A stretch of 51,032 nucleotides of DNA, from positions 1-51,032 of the forward strand of contig JAAYCI010000075.1 in NCBI GenBank assembly GCA_012729855.1. Reading direction: 5' to 3'. Below, piece after piece: positions 26,254 through 34,747 of this stretch (position 1 is its first letter; every line of letters starts with the position of its first letter). The stretch comes from Oscillospiraceae bacterium (GTDB lineage: Bacteria > Bacillota > Clostridia > Oscillospirales > Ruminococcaceae). The translations under genes and the position numbers were made by a program. The notes below the pieces were generated by a model. It was not told where the DNA came from. It was given only the letters and a program-made list of their open reading frames with translations, and did no database searches.

Positions 26254-26283
26254 ATTGTATCACATATTGGTGTGTAATGTAAA
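26254..26283 (-). promoter_or_regulatory. Candidate typA promoter and hairpin leader
   Basis: On the minus strand TTTACA (26283-26278), 18 bases, TACAAT (26259-26254). The region between the promoter and typA holds an inverted repeat AATCGGCGGGG/CCCCGCCGATT (26226-26256) and another TTGCTGTGCCGGCC/GGCCGGCACAGCAA (about 26180-26227). The first overlaps the -10, so it may have an operator rather than an RNA role. Confidence 0.5.
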
Positions 26284-26430
26284 CCCCGCCCCGCGCTGCA
26301 CACCATAAAACCGCAGCAGATGAGCCGTTTATGCCGCACCCCAAAAGCAGCCGAAAGCAGCGCCCTGTTTGAGCAGGACGCTGTGGCTGCTTTGCCATAA
26401 CGGGGTGCCGGCCAAAGGCAGACGTTCTGC

Positions 26431-26841
26431 TTACAGGTGGGTGTCATCCACATCAATTGGCCCGCCGCACACACTAAGCCAATAGACACTGTCCTGTTCC
26501 TGGGTATATTGGTGCTTTTTTTCCGGTACCTTGTCCTTGTCAACGGTTACCACAATCGACCCATTGCGGATATCCTGCCAGTGCCCCTTGTAATTCTCAT
26601 CGTCCTGGTCTTCGCGCATGAAGAATTTTTTCAGGTGCGTCCAGGCGGCCTCGCCCTCTGTGGGCTCTTCAAAATCATAGTCCGTCACAAAGGCGGGGCC
26701 CATCTCATCCAGGCCAAGCACCAACGTGCGGTCTGCCACCACCGATATGCTGTCGGCCGGGTATCCGTCGCTGATGAGCTGGTCCACCATCTGCTTTGCC
26801 TGTGGCACACTTTTAAATGAACCCATTACATATTTTGACAT
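26431..26841 (-). CDS. General-stress-protein 17M (YflT)-like protein
   Basis: A 136-residue soluble protein. The first 30 residues (FKSVPQAKQMVDQLISDGYP, then SISVVADR) match the start of the YflT/GSP17M domain, an alpha-beta fold found in stress-induced proteins of Firmicutes, and a second half-domain containing NGSIVVTVDKD fits as well. No catalytic residues are evident. AAGGAGGAG precedes the ATG. It is a single gene followed by a long inverted repeat (about 26340-26395) that could be its terminator. Function is unknown beyond a family link to heat and salt stress. Confidence 0.65.
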   Translation of the reverse strand: MSKYVMGSFKSVPQAKQMVDQLISDGYPADSISVVADRTLVLGLDEMGPAFVTDYDFEEPTEGEAAWTHLKKFFMREDQDDENYKGHWQDIRNGSIVVTVDKDKVPEKKHQYTQEQDSVYWLSVCGGPIDVDDTHL

Positions 26842-26944
26842 GGCTTTTGCTCCTCCTTTTGGTTAAGCTGGTTGTCGCGACTTCTATTCCCAGTTAACCA
26901 TGAAGCAGCAGCAAATTCAGTCGATTTCAGCAGATATATTTATT

Positions 26945-27910
26945 TTAAAAAAGTGGCGCAGATCCTTCAACCCCCCCAGAGTGCTCCCAGCGGCGAAAAA
27001 ACGCCACCATCTCATCGTTGGTCTCGCGGCTTTCCTCCCACTGGGGGTAGGCGATGTTGAAGATATGCCCCAGCTTCTCGCCCCCTTCAAGGCCCCAAAA
27101 CTTGGTCTGGCAGCGGGCGCCGTGGCTTTGCAGCCAGGCTTGCAGCAGCAGCGAATGCCCATGCAGGCTGTCGGCCTCGCTGCTTACCAGCAGCACCGGC
27201 GGCAGGGGCAGGCCCTTGGCTGTCTCGCTGAAGCTGGCCTTGCCATACCAGGGCGCTGCCTCGGGCACGGCGCCAAACATCATCCGCCGCATTTCGCGGT
27301 CCAGCGTATCGCCCATTTTTCCCGTTACCAGGTTCGGCTTGTCCAGCTCGCATACGGCGTGGTTCAGGGCAAGGGCGCGGATATCAAAGCCCAGCGGCTG
27401 CACGCCATACACCCGCTGCAGTGCAGGGCTTAGCTGCACGCAGGTGGCCAGGCCCCCCAGGTGCCCGCCCGCGCTGTCCCCCGTAATGAACACGCGGGCG
27501 AGGTCGCAGTGGTGCTCGTGCCCGTGGGCCTGCAGCCAGTGCAGGCTGGCAAACACGTCTTGCAGCTGGCCCAGCAGGTTGGTGTGGGGCAGCAGGCGGT
27601 AACTCATGCCCATCACCGCAAAGCCCTGCGCCGCCAGGGTCATGCAGAAGTTGCGGTTCAGGTCCTTGTCGCCGTACATCCAGCCGCCGCCGTGAATGTC
27701 CACAATGGTGGGCAGCGGGCCGTCGGCGTTTTGCGGGATGTACAGGTTCAGCAGGTGCATTTCGTCGCCGTCGTCCAGGTAGGGCACCCCGCGCACCACG
27801 TTCACGCCCGGCGCGGGGCTTTGGGCGGCCAGGCGGGCTTGGTCCTTCTTGCCAATACTATTCCAGGTTTTCTGTAGCATAAAGCGCACACCCCTTCCAA
27901 TCACACTCAT
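26945..27910 (-). CDS. HSL-type alpha/beta-hydrolase (esterase)
   Basis: A 321-residue carboxylesterase of the hormone-sensitive-lipase group. The oxyanion motif HGGGW is at 73-77, the nucleophile S146 lies in GDSAGG, and the other triad members are probably D247 (SSEAD) and H282 (LGHIF). There is no signal peptide or lipobox, so it acts inside the cell. Its start codon overlaps the stop of the MerR gene by four bases, so both come from one transcript; the natural inference is that the MerR protein senses a compound that this esterase hydrolyses or detoxifies. The substrate is not predictable. Confidence 0.87.
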   Translation of the reverse strand: MSVIGRGVRFMLQKTWNSIGKKDQARLAAQSPAPGVNVVRGVPYLDDGDEMHLLNLYIPQNADGPLPTIVDIHGGGWMYGDKDLNRNFCMTLAAQGFAVMGMSYRLLPHTNLLGQLQDVFASLHWLQAHGHEHHCDLARVFITGDSAGGHLGGLATCVQLSPALQRVYGVQPLGFDIRALALNHAVCELDKPNLVTGKMGDTLDREMRRMMFGAVPEAAPWYGKASFSETAKGLPLPPVLLVSSEADSLHGHSLLLQAWLQSHGARCQTKFWGLEGGEKLGHIFNIAYPQWEESRETNDEMVAFFRRWEHSGGVEGSAPLF

Positions 27911-28734
27911 ATCTGCCGCTCCCCGTCTGCCTGCCTGCGCACCGGCAGAATGATGCGGAACAGGTAGTCCTCCGGCCGCTGGGCCGATATCTCGTTGATC
28001 AGGTATTCCTCGTAGGCGTCGCCCGCCAGCGCCAGGCCGTTATCGGCCAGGTATTGCAGCAGGCGCGCGTACAGCGCGTCGGTCTCGCCATAGTCGCCGT
28101 GGCCATAGCCGGTCACATGTAGGCCGCCGGGCGTTTCGTCGGGCCCGTTTGGCATGCGGAAGTAAAAGCGGTGGGGCCGGCGCACGCGGCTGTGCAGCAC
28201 GTCGTGCCGGGTGATAAGCGAGCCCAGCGGGTAGCTGCACACATAGCCGGCCTGCTGCATAAAATCGTAAAAGTCCCCGGTGGCGTCCATCACCGTTCTG
28301 CCGCCGGTGTAGTTTATGGGCGGGCCCAGCGCAATGTGGTCGGGCGCGTGCTGCTCCAGCGTGATGCGCGACGTATCCGCCGCCAGGCATGCCTCGGTGG
28401 ACTGGATATACATCGCCATCATCGAGCGGATCTCCTCCAGCTTGTGCAGCTCGGCCTCCAGCTTGCTTTGCTGCGCCCGGAACAGCTCCAGCATCCGCTG
28501 CGGCGTGCGCACGCGGGTGTATTCTTTTATGTCCTTCAGCGACATGCCAATCTCTTTCAGCGACCAAATCAGGTTGGCGGTGTCGAACTGGCGGGTGCTG
28601 TAGTAGCGGTAGCCGTTCTCGCCCACATGGGCGGGCGAAAACAGGCCAATCTCATCGTAGAAAATCAGGTTTTTACGCTTAATGCCCGACAGGTGCGCAA
28701 ACTGGCTGATGCTGAGCAGCTTTTCAGCGGCCAT
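27907..28734 (-). CDS. MerR-family regulator with GyrI-like effector domain
   Basis: A 275-residue activator of the BmrR type. The winged HTH is at the N-terminus (LLSISQFAHLSGIKRKNLIF, then GYRYYSTRQFD), followed by a coiled-coil dimer helix (about 80-120) and a C-terminal GyrI/AraC-like drug-binding domain (about 125-270). Such proteins bind lipophilic cations or other drugs and twist an over-long promoter spacer into an active form. Exactly such a promoter (19-base spacer) reads away from this gene towards a MATE-type pump remnant at 28908. GGGAGGG before the ATG supports the start. The co-transcribed gene is an esterase. Confidence 0.9.
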   Translation of the reverse strand: MAAEKLLSISQFAHLSGIKRKNLIFYDEIGLFSPAHVGENGYRYYSTRQFDTANLIWSLKEIGMSLKDIKEYTRVRTPQRMLELFRAQQSKLEAELHKLEEIRSMMAMYIQSTEACLAADTSRITLEQHAPDHIALGPPINYTGGRTVMDATGDFYDFMQQAGYVCSYPLGSLITRHDVLHSRVRRPHRFYFRMPNGPDETPGGLHVTGYGHGDYGETDALYARLLQYLADNGLALAGDAYEEYLINEISAQRPEDYLFRIILPVRRQADGERQI

Positions 28735-28802
28735 CCTGCTTCCCTCCCGTGCGCATTGCGCCCCGTTTTTTGTGTAATGTCATAATATTACCAGCCACGG
28801 GG

Positions 28803-28833
28803 TTGACTGTCAAGCTACTGGATAGTTTACAAT
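28803..28833 (+). promoter_or_regulatory. MerR-type promoter with 19-base spacer
   Basis: TTGACT (28803-28808), 19 bases, TACAAT (28828-28833). The spacer carries an imperfect dyad (ACTGTC...GATAGT), the signature of promoters controlled by MerR-family activators. It points at the MATE remnant and lies between it and the divergent merR gene. Confidence 0.75.
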
Positions 28834-28907
28834 GGGCACCGTACCCCGCCACCCCTGCCAAACAGGGCGCCCGGCGGGAGCATTTTATTGAAAGAGTGTG
28901 TAAAACC

Positions 28908-29500
28908 ATGCAAAGTAGAATGAAAACGCTGTTCCGTTACGTGGGCCCCAGCGTGGCGGCCATGCTGACGAACTTTTTGTACGTGGTGGTGGACGGCATC
29001 TTTGTGGGGCGCGGCGTGGGCACCATTGCGCTGGCGGCTGTCAACATAGCCATCCCGTTCACCTCCATTGTGGTGGCGCTAGCGTCCATGGTGGTCATGG
29101 GCGGGGCGTCATTGCCACCTTCAACGCCGACGCGCAAATGGGGCAGATTGCCTACGGCGCCATCCACATTTACGGGCTGTCCTTCGTTGTGGCGGCGGCC
29201 AACATCATCCTCACCACCTACTATTTCTCCACCAAGCGCTCCGGCCGGGCGCTTACCATTGCGGCCTGCCGCAGCCTGGTGCTGAACACCCTGTGCATCC
29301 TGCTGCTGCCCGGCCTGCTTGGCAGCGGGGCCATGTGGTGGGCCGTGGTGGCCGCCGAGGCCGCCACCCTGCTGCTGGGCGCCGGCTTCCTGCTGTATGA
29401 CGGCGCTGCGGCGCGCCGGGCCGCGCTGCAGGGCGGCAGCCCGGTTGGCCGCGGCCCTGCCAAAGGCAGCGCCGCCCGCGCGAAGCACCTGTCGGCTTAG
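28908..29500 (+). pseudogene. MATE efflux-pump remnant (internal deletion and frameshift)
   Basis: The first 65 codons encode the start of a MATE multidrug exporter (LFRYVGPSVAAMLTNFLYVV, DGIFVGRGVGTIALAAVNIA, PFTSIVVALASMVVMGGAS). Near 29105 the reading frame changes, and a second frame continues with sequence typical of the C-terminal half (VIATFNADAQMGQIAYGAIH, then IILTTYYFSTKRSGRALTIA, VLNTLCILLLPGLLGSG). A complete MATE protein has about 450 residues; only about 190 are left, so roughly 250 codons including most central helices are missing. No transport activity is possible. It lies directly downstream of the MerR-type promoter and was presumably the regulated pump. Confidence 0.85.
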
Positions 29501-29556
29501 TCATACTTTATTTACGTTTGGCGCCCCATAAAACCCTATTCCCCGCCGGCGGTGTG

Positions 29557-29565
29557 TGCTATACT
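29557..29565 (+). promoter_or_regulatory. Extended -10 promoter of the DUF2569 gene
   Basis: TGC-TATACT, an extended -10 box without a recognisable -35 hexamer, about 105 bases before the start codon. Confidence 0.5.
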
Positions 29566-29672
29566 GTTGTTACGTTAAAATTGGGCGGTTTGGTGAGCAC
29601 GGGCCGCCCCACACACCGTTTTGCCGGCCGGCCCCTGTGGCCGCCCATGGCAAAGCCTGGAGGGCCACAACC

Positions 29673-30563
29673 ATGGACCAAGCGCAAACCTACCCGCCCC
29701 AATACCGCAAGCTGGGCGGCTGGCTCTTGTTCATCAATGTCATCACCATCCTGTCCATCGTTTTCAATGGGCTGTCGCTGCTTACCTATCTGGTATCACT
29801 TTCCCAGGCAATAAATACGCGGTATCCTGGCGATGGCGAATTGCAGGCCAGCTTGAAGTCTTTTTACTTTGGCACTGCGCTGCGCGGCACCATTACCGCA
29901 GCCGTTTTCCTGGCGCTGGCCATTTGTGTGCTGGTCTTCCTGCATCGGCGGCGGTTTAAGCCCTTCCGGGTTCTTTTCATGGCCACACAGGGGCTGTATG
30001 TGGCACAATATGTGGTCGCCATCATCACATCTATCATCAACCCGGTTGGGCAGTCGCTTTACAATACTTATGGCCTGATATTCGAAGATATTTTTGATAG
30101 CTACCCTTTTTCCACCAGCTCCAGCAAATTTGACTTGCAAGCTTTCTCTCAAAGCATAGAAGCCCTGTTCTGGGTCTTTTTGATTCTGGCCACGGCGGTT
30201 TCCATTGGCCTTTTCATCGCCTGGCTGTTTTACTTCATGCGCTCCAAGCGCGTCAAGGTCTACTTCGACCCCGCCTATGTAAACCCGCCCGGCTGGCAGG
30301 ACGGCCAGCCCATCATCAACCCGGCGGCCTATTACGGCACCGCCTGGCCCTCAGCTTATGCCCAGCCCTACTACGGCGCGGGTTATCCGCCTGCCCAGCC
30401 GGGGTACCCGGCCCCCTATGGCACGCCTTACCAGCAGCCGGTGCCGCCACAGGCGCCTGTTTACCCGCAGCCACCCCCGGCGGCCACCCCGGCGCAGGCG
30501 CCCCTGCCCCACCAGGAGCCCCCGGCCCAGCAGCAGGCCAGGCAGGCGGATCCCCCCACTTGA
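29673..30563 (+). CDS. DUF2569-like membrane protein with Pro/Tyr-rich tail
   Basis: A 296-residue integral membrane protein. It begins YRKLGGWLLFINVITILSIV, the GGWL motif and first helix typical of DUF2569 (YdgK-like) proteins, and has about four helices in the first 185 residues. After the last helix (residues 190-210, followed by FYFMRSKRVKVYFDPAY) comes a 90-residue tail rich in Pro, Tyr, Gly and Gln (GYPPAQPGYP-like repeats), resembling the flexible tails of many Firmicutes membrane proteins. Start: GGAGGG nine bases before the ATG at 29673. No function is established for the family, and the neighbours give no hint. Confidence 0.72.
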   Translation: MDQAQTYPPQYRKLGGWLLFINVITILSIVFNGLSLLTYLVSLSQAINTRYPGDGELQASLKSFYFGTALRGTITAAVFLALAICVLVFLHRRRFKPFRVLFMATQGLYVAQYVVAIITSIINPVGQSLYNTYGLIFEDIFDSYPFSTSSSKFDLQAFSQSIEALFWVFLILATAVSIGLFIAWLFYFMRSKRVKVYFDPAYVNPPGWQDGQPIINPAAYYGTAWPSAYAQPYYGAGYPPAQPGYPAPYGTPYQQPVPPQAPVYPQPPPAATPAQAPLPHQEPPAQQQARQADPPT

Positions 30564-30604
30564 AATCGCCTGTTATACACTCAACCAGAAAAATTTCATA
30601 ACCC

Positions 30605-30643
30605 ACAAGCGTTCTTTTACACAAGAATGCTTGTTATTTTTTT
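30605..30643 (+). terminator. Terminator after the DUF2569 gene
   Basis: ACAAGCGTTCTT (30605-30616) pairs with AAGAATGCTTGT (30623-30634) with one G-U pair, followed by TATTTTTTT. Confidence 0.85.
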
Positions 30644-30684
30644 ACCAAAACGCTACTCATATGCTGGTAAACGCCGCGCCGTGG

Positions 30685-30693
30685 TGCTATAAT
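30685..30693 (+). promoter_or_regulatory. Extended -10 promoter with a long structured leader
   Basis: TGC-TATAAT at 30685-30693, with no good -35 box. From about 30700 to the start codon at 30886 runs a leader of about 185 bases with several hairpins, the clearest being AGAGGGG-GCAT-CCCCTCT near 30774-30791. It contains no supported ORF. I could not match it to a known riboswitch. Confidence 0.55.
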
Positions 30694-30885
30694 AACCATA
30701 TTATTCTATGCCCGATGCCTGCCGGGGTGCAGAGGCGCCCCGCACAGGCGCGGACAAAAGCATCTCAAGGTGAGAGGGGGCATCCCCTCTGGGCGATGGC
30801 TGCCCGCTTATCCCTTTGGCCCAACGCCAGGGCACCGGGAAGCAAGAGGCTCCAGCCAGAGAAGGAGAGAATGGAGGGTGTACAA

Positions 30886-32250
30886 ATGAACGTGACCGAG
30901 CAGATTGCACAGATGGTGGACAAGGCACGCCAGGCACAAAAGGTGTTTGAGGGCTTCACACAGCAGCAGGTGGACGCCGCCGTGCGCGCCGCCGGCAAGG
31001 CCGGGTACGACAACGCCGCGCCCCTGGCCCGCATGGCCGTGGACGAAACCGGCATGGGCGTGTACGAGGACAAGGTGGTAAAGAACGCCAGCAAAAGCAA
31101 GGTGACCTGGTACCGCCTGAAGGACGTGAAAAGCCGGGGCATTATTGCCCGCGACGAGAAAAAGGGTATTGTGAAGGTGGCCAAGCCCATTGGCGTGGTG
31201 GGCGCCGTTACCCCCACCACCAACCCCGTTATTACCCCCATACACAACGCGATGATCGCGCTGAAGGGCGGCAACGCCATCCTGATTTGCCCGCACCCGC
31301 GCGCCAAAAAGTGCGGCGCCGAGGCCGTGAAGCTGATGCGCAAGGCCATTGCCGCGGTTGGCGCGCCCGAAGACCTGATACAGATTGTGGAAGAGCCCAC
31401 CATGGAGGCCTCGGCTGCCGTGATGGCGCTGACCGACGTGTGCATCTCCACCGGTGGGCCCGGCATGGTGAAGGCCGCCTATTCCAGCGGCAAGCCCGCC
31501 TACGGCGTGGGCCCCGGCAACGTGCAGTGCCTGGTCGACCGTGACGTTGACATCCCCGCCGCCGTGGGCATGCTTACCACCGGCCGCACCTACGACAACG
31601 GCATCCTTTGCACCTGCGAGCAGTCCGTCTTTGTCCCCGCCGACAAGTTTGACGAGATTCTGGCCGCTTTTAAAGCCAATGGCGCGCATTATATCAGCGA
31701 TGCCAAGGAGCGGGACGCCCTGCGGGCCACGGTTTTCCCGGGCGGCACCATTGCGGCAAACCTGGTGGGCGCTTCGCCCGTGGCCATTGCCAGGGCCGCC
31801 GGCATCACCGTGCCCGAGGACACCCGCCTGCTGCTGGTGGAAACCGAAAAGACCGGCCACGACGAGCTGCTGGCCAAGGAAAAGCTGCTGCCGGTGATGT
31901 GCCTGTACCGCTATGACAACTGGACCGACGCCGTGGAGGCCGCCCACGCCAACGTGGAGATGGAGGGCACCGGCCACAGCATGGTCATCCACTCCAACAC
32001 GCAGGCCCACGTGGAGCAGGCCGCCAATCGCATCAACGTCTCCCGCTTCGCGGTAAACCAGGTGGGCTCCAGCACGCTGGGCGGCTCCATGACCAACGGC
32101 CTGAACCCCACCGCCACCCTGGGCTGCGGCAGCTGGGGCAACAACATCATCAGCGAAAACCTGTGGTACTACCACCTCATCAACGTCACCCGTATCTCTT
32201 ATCCCCTCACCAACCTCGACCTGCCCAGCGATGAGGAAATTTGGGGCTAA
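30886..32250 (+). CDS. CoA-acylating aldehyde dehydrogenase, SucD-like
   Basis: A 454-residue NAD(P)-dependent enzyme that interconverts an acyl-CoA and its aldehyde. It resembles Clostridium kluyveri succinate-semialdehyde dehydrogenase SucD from end to end as I remember that sequence, including VYEDKV, VAKPIGVVGAVTPTTNPV, AYGVGPGN, the nucleophile region YDNGILCTCEQS (C242, with an additional C244) and the ending EEIWG; acetaldehyde dehydrogenases such as EutE and the AdhE N-half are the alternatives. The ATG at 30886 (GGAGGG seven bases upstream) aligns with SucD's start; one at 30871 is also possible. No 4-hydroxybutyrate or ethanolamine genes flank it, so the physiological acyl group is open. 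It is preceded by a long leader and followed by the repeat element. Confidence 0.85.
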   Translation: MNVTEQIAQMVDKARQAQKVFEGFTQQQVDAAVRAAGKAGYDNAAPLARMAVDETGMGVYEDKVVKNASKSKVTWYRLKDVKSRGIIARDEKKGIVKVAKPIGVVGAVTPTTNPVITPIHNAMIALKGGNAILICPHPRAKKCGAEAVKLMRKAIAAVGAPEDLIQIVEEPTMEASAAVMALTDVCISTGGPGMVKAAYSSGKPAYGVGPGNVQCLVDRDVDIPAAVGMLTTGRTYDNGILCTCEQSVFVPADKFDEILAAFKANGAHYISDAKERDALRATVFPGGTIAANLVGASPVAIARAAGITVPEDTRLLLVETEKTGHDELLAKEKLLPVMCLYRYDNWTDAVEAAHANVEMEGTGHSMVIHSNTQAHVEQAANRINVSRFAVNQVGSSTLGGSMTNGLNPTATLGCGSWGNNIISENLWYYHLINVTRISYPLTNLDLPSDEEIWG

Positions 32251-32310
32251 AGCCTGTTTTTAAATTGGAGAAATGACCAAAGCCGGACGGATTTGGTCGT
32301 TTTGGAGATA

Positions 32311-32487
32311 TATAGTCAAACCACTTGGAAACCGAAACGGTTTTCAAGACGGCAGGCGAAGCCTGCCGGCACACCCTGCGGGTGTGTGTTTGACTATGAA
32401 CGGCAACCAAACCGCCCTTCGGGCGGTTCCGCGCGATTCTCTCGCGCGGCTTCAAAACCGTATCGGTTTTGAAGTGGTTTTAGTATA
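32311..32487. repeat. Hairpin-rich MITE-like element, copy A
   Basis: A 177-bp element whose first 38 bases (32311-32348) and last 38 bases (32450-32487) form terminal inverted repeats (about five mismatches). Each end is itself palindromic (ACCGAAACGGT on the left, ACCGTATCGGT on the right). Inside are further short hairpins: GGCAGGC-GAA-GCCTGCC, CACCCTGCGGGTG, ACCGCCC-TTC-GGGCGGT and GCGCG-ATTCT-CGCGC. Ends are TATA-like. There is no transposase or credible ORF. An almost identical copy is at 47742-47920 and a decayed one at 24118-24275. It also sits between convergent genes, where it could affect termination. Confidence 0.85.
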
Positions 32488-32525
32488 AAACAGACGCCAG
32501 GCACCCACACTACATGTATCGCTAT

Positions 32526-32562
32526 AAAAAATCCCGGAAAGCCACTGGCTTTCCGGGATTTG
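32526..32562 (-). terminator. Terminator of the chemoreceptor gene
   Basis: AAATCCCGGAAAGCC pairs with GGCTTTCCGGGATTT around the loop at 32544-32546; on the minus strand it is followed by TTTTTTATA. Confidence 0.85.
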
Positions 32563-32599
32563 CATTTGGCTATAAGCCGTGGCCAAGCCACAGGCGCTG

Positions 32600-34363
32600 C
32601 TAGAAAATCACACCACCGCTGGTGCCGCTGTCCACCGGGGGCAGGGCATCATAGGTGGGGGCGGGGCTCTGCGCCGGGGCCGCAAGGCGGGGCGTGTTGT
32701 CGTGCTTCAGCTTGAAGTGCTCCACCGCCTGCTCCAGCGTGTTGGCCTGGGCGCTCATTTCCTCGGCGGCGGCGGCGCTCTGCTCGGCGGTGGCCGAGTT
32801 GTTCTGCACCACGGACGACAGCTGGTTCACCGCGGTGTTTATCTCGTTGATGGCAATGCTTTGCTGCTGCGAGGCCTCGTTCATCCTGCCAATGGAATCG
32901 GCGTTCTTGCCGGCGATAACGCCCACCGCCTGCAGGCTCTCGCTGGTGCGGTTCACCATGGCGTTGCTGCGGTCTACGCTCTCGGCGCTCTTTTCTATCA
33001 GGGCGGCGGTCTCCTTGGCGGCCTCGGCGCTCTTGCTGGCCAAGTTGCGCACTTCGTCGGCCACCACGGCAAAGCCCTTGCCGTGCTGCCCGGCGCGGGC
33101 AGCTTCCACCGCGGCGTTCAGCGCCAAAATATTCGTCTGGAAAGCAATATCGTCGATGACCTTGATGACCTTGGAGATGTTCTGGGAGTTTTCGCTCATC
33201 TCCTGCATGGCGCTCAGTACCGCGTCCATGCTCTGGATACTCTCGCCCATCAGGCGGCCGGCTTCGGTCACGTCGCTCAGGGCGTCGGTGGCAATGGCCG
33301 AGCTTTCCTCCGCCTGCTGCTGCACCTGGCCCACGGTGGCCGAGAACTCCTGGATGGTGGCCGCCTGCTGGGTGGAGGCCGACGCCAGGTCCTGCGCGCC
33401 CTGCGCCACCTGCTGCGAGCCCACGCTGATTTGCGCGGTGGAGGCGCGGATGTCGCCCACCATGCGGTTGTTGCTTTCCACCATGTTGTTGATGGCCATG
33501 TTCATCACGTCGTTCTCCGAGCGCACCGGGATGCTGACGGTGTAATCGCCCTTGGCGATAATGGCCAGCATGTCGGCCTGCTGGCGGATGGCGCCCACCA
33601 TCTCCTGGAACGCGCGGCCCATGTCGCCAATTTCATCGCGGGAGTCGTTGGTGATGGTGATGTCGATATCGCCCACCGCCACCTTGCCGGCGGCGTTCGC
33701 CACTTCCACAATCGGCTTTTTGAACGAGCGGATCAGCAGCCACATCATCAGGCAGGCCACTACCACCACCACCACGGCCAGAATGATGAACACCACCACC
33801 AGCGACCAGGTCATTGCGCTGCTGGCCGCGCTGGCGGCGTCGCCCTCGGCCACGCTGCTGTCCATCAACTCGTCAATCTCGGTGTTCAGCAGCAGGCCAG
33901 CCGCGTTGCACTGGTCCATCAGCTCGCCCTGCTGGGCGGTATCGCCGCTCGCCACACCGTTTAAAATGGCAGCGGCCACCGGCAGCAGCTCATTTTGGTA
34001 GGTGCTGCGGATGTTCGCCAGCTCCGCCAGTTCCTCGGGGGAATCCAGCAGCGCCTCGCTGGCGTTTAACGCGTCTGTTACCTCTTGCTTGTATTTTTCC
34101 ACATTCTGCAGGGCGGCGTTGTAGTCCGCCTCATCCTGCCCGCTGTAAATTACTGCGTTGCGAACCTCCAGGCGCAGCATGCCCAGCGCCGTGGAAATGT
34201 GCGCTATCTCCGGCAGCGGCTTGGCGTTCGCCTCGTAAGACTCGCTGTAGGATGTGTCTATCGTTAGCGTAAACACAATGGCCATCACAGCCATAACAAT
34301 GGTTAAAAGAATCACCAGGCCAAAGGAGACGATGATTTTCTTGCTGACTTTCATGTTTTTCAT
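32600..34363 (-). CDS. Methyl-accepting chemotaxis protein
   Basis: A 587-residue transmembrane chemoreceptor. N-terminal helix ([20 protein letters not shown], about 9-33), an extracellular four-helix-bundle type sensor (about 35-185), a second helix ([20 protein letters not shown]), a HAMP domain, and a long cytoplasmic signalling coiled coil with the highly conserved hairpin tip [20 protein letters not shown]. The C-terminus ends in a short Pro/Ala linker with no NWETF-type tether. Start: GGAGGG six bases before the ATG at 34363; an earlier ATG at 34402 has no support. An inverted repeat GGTGTGCCA/TGGCACACC lies in the leader (34393-34419). No che or flagellar genes are in the window. Ligand unknown. 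Confidence 0.92.
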   Translation of the reverse strand: MKNMKVSKKIIVSFGLVILLTIVMAVMAIVFTLTIDTSYSESYEANAKPLPEIAHISTALGMLRLEVRNAVIYSGQDEADYNAALQNVEKYKQEVTDALNASEALLDSPEELAELANIRSTYQNELLPVAAAILNGVASGDTAQQGELMDQCNAAGLLLNTEIDELMDSSVAEGDAASAASSAMTWSLVVVFIILAVVVVVVACLMMWLLIRSFKKPIVEVANAAGKVAVGDIDITITNDSRDEIGDMGRAFQEMVGAIRQQADMLAIIAKGDYTVSIPVRSENDVMNMAINNMVESNNRMVGDIRASTAQISVGSQQVAQGAQDLASASTQQAATIQEFSATVGQVQQQAEESSAIATDALSDVTEAGRLMGESIQSMDAVLSAMQEMSENSQNISKVIKVIDDIAFQTNILALNAAVEAARAGQHGKGFAVVADEVRNLASKSAEAAKETAALIEKSAESVDRSNAMVNRTSESLQAVGVIAGKNADSIGRMNEASQQQSIAINEINTAVNQLSSVVQNNSATAEQSAAAAEEMSAQANTLEQAVEHFKLKHDNTPRLAAPAQSPAPTYDALPPVDSGTSGGVIF

Positions 34364-34544
34364 GATTGTCCCTCCGCAAATGATAGAAATAAGGTGTGCC
34401 AAAATAAAGATGGCACACCATTGCTAACAACCTGCCGGGGCGGCCTGTGCCGTCCAGGCCCTGCATCTGGCGTTTTTGCCAGTCAGGCGCGCCCGTTATT
34501 CCCCTTGTTCTTTTAAAATTTGACCCGCTGCGACAGCAAAACCC

Positions 34545-34603
34545 TTGCCATTTGGCATGCGGTATGCTATACTGGTATTGGTTAGCAAATGCTAACCAAT
34601 ACC
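34545..34603 (+). promoter_or_regulatory. Promoter and 30-bp palindromic operator of the DUF3793-flavodoxin unit
   Basis: TTGCCA (34545-34550), 17 bases, TATACT (34568-34573) with TG one base before it. Immediately after the -10 box comes a perfect 14-bp-arm palindrome, GGTATTGGTTAGCA-AA-TGCTAACCAATACC (34574-34603). Its core GGTTAGC...GCTAACC is reminiscent of DtxR/IdeR-type metal-regulator boxes. Covering the start point, it should act as a repressor site. Confidence 0.8.
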
Positions 34604-34715
34604 AAAATGCTTACACCTTCCCCTGCACGCAGGGCAGTTTAAAACGCTGCTATATGGTGCGCCCATCAAGGTTGTAAAAAAAAAAATTTGCTGCAAAGCT
34701 TTTTATTTTTACCTT

Positions 34716-34735
34716 TGGTTAGCTTTTGCTAACAG
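34716..34735 (+). promoter_or_regulatory. Second, shorter operator-like palindrome
   Basis: GTTAGC-TTTT-GCTAAC (34718-34733) repeats the core of the main operator, but with a four-base centre, within the leader just before the DUF3793 start. Two sites 140 bases apart could allow looping or a roadblock. Confidence 0.55.
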
Positions 34736-34747
34736 AAAGAGAGGCCC

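Noticed and set aside
30790-30860. Fluoride or glycine riboswitch in the SucD-like leader
   Set aside because: GGGCGATGG...GCCC recalls the first stem of fluoride switches, and GGGCACCGGGAAG recalls glycine aptamers, but the other conserved blocks are missing and the downstream gene does not fit.
34545-34557. TTGCCA-TT-TGGCA as a second operator shared with the palindrome at 8357-8369
   Set aside because: The similarity is short, the spacing of the arms differs, and here it includes the -35 hexamer; probably coincidence.
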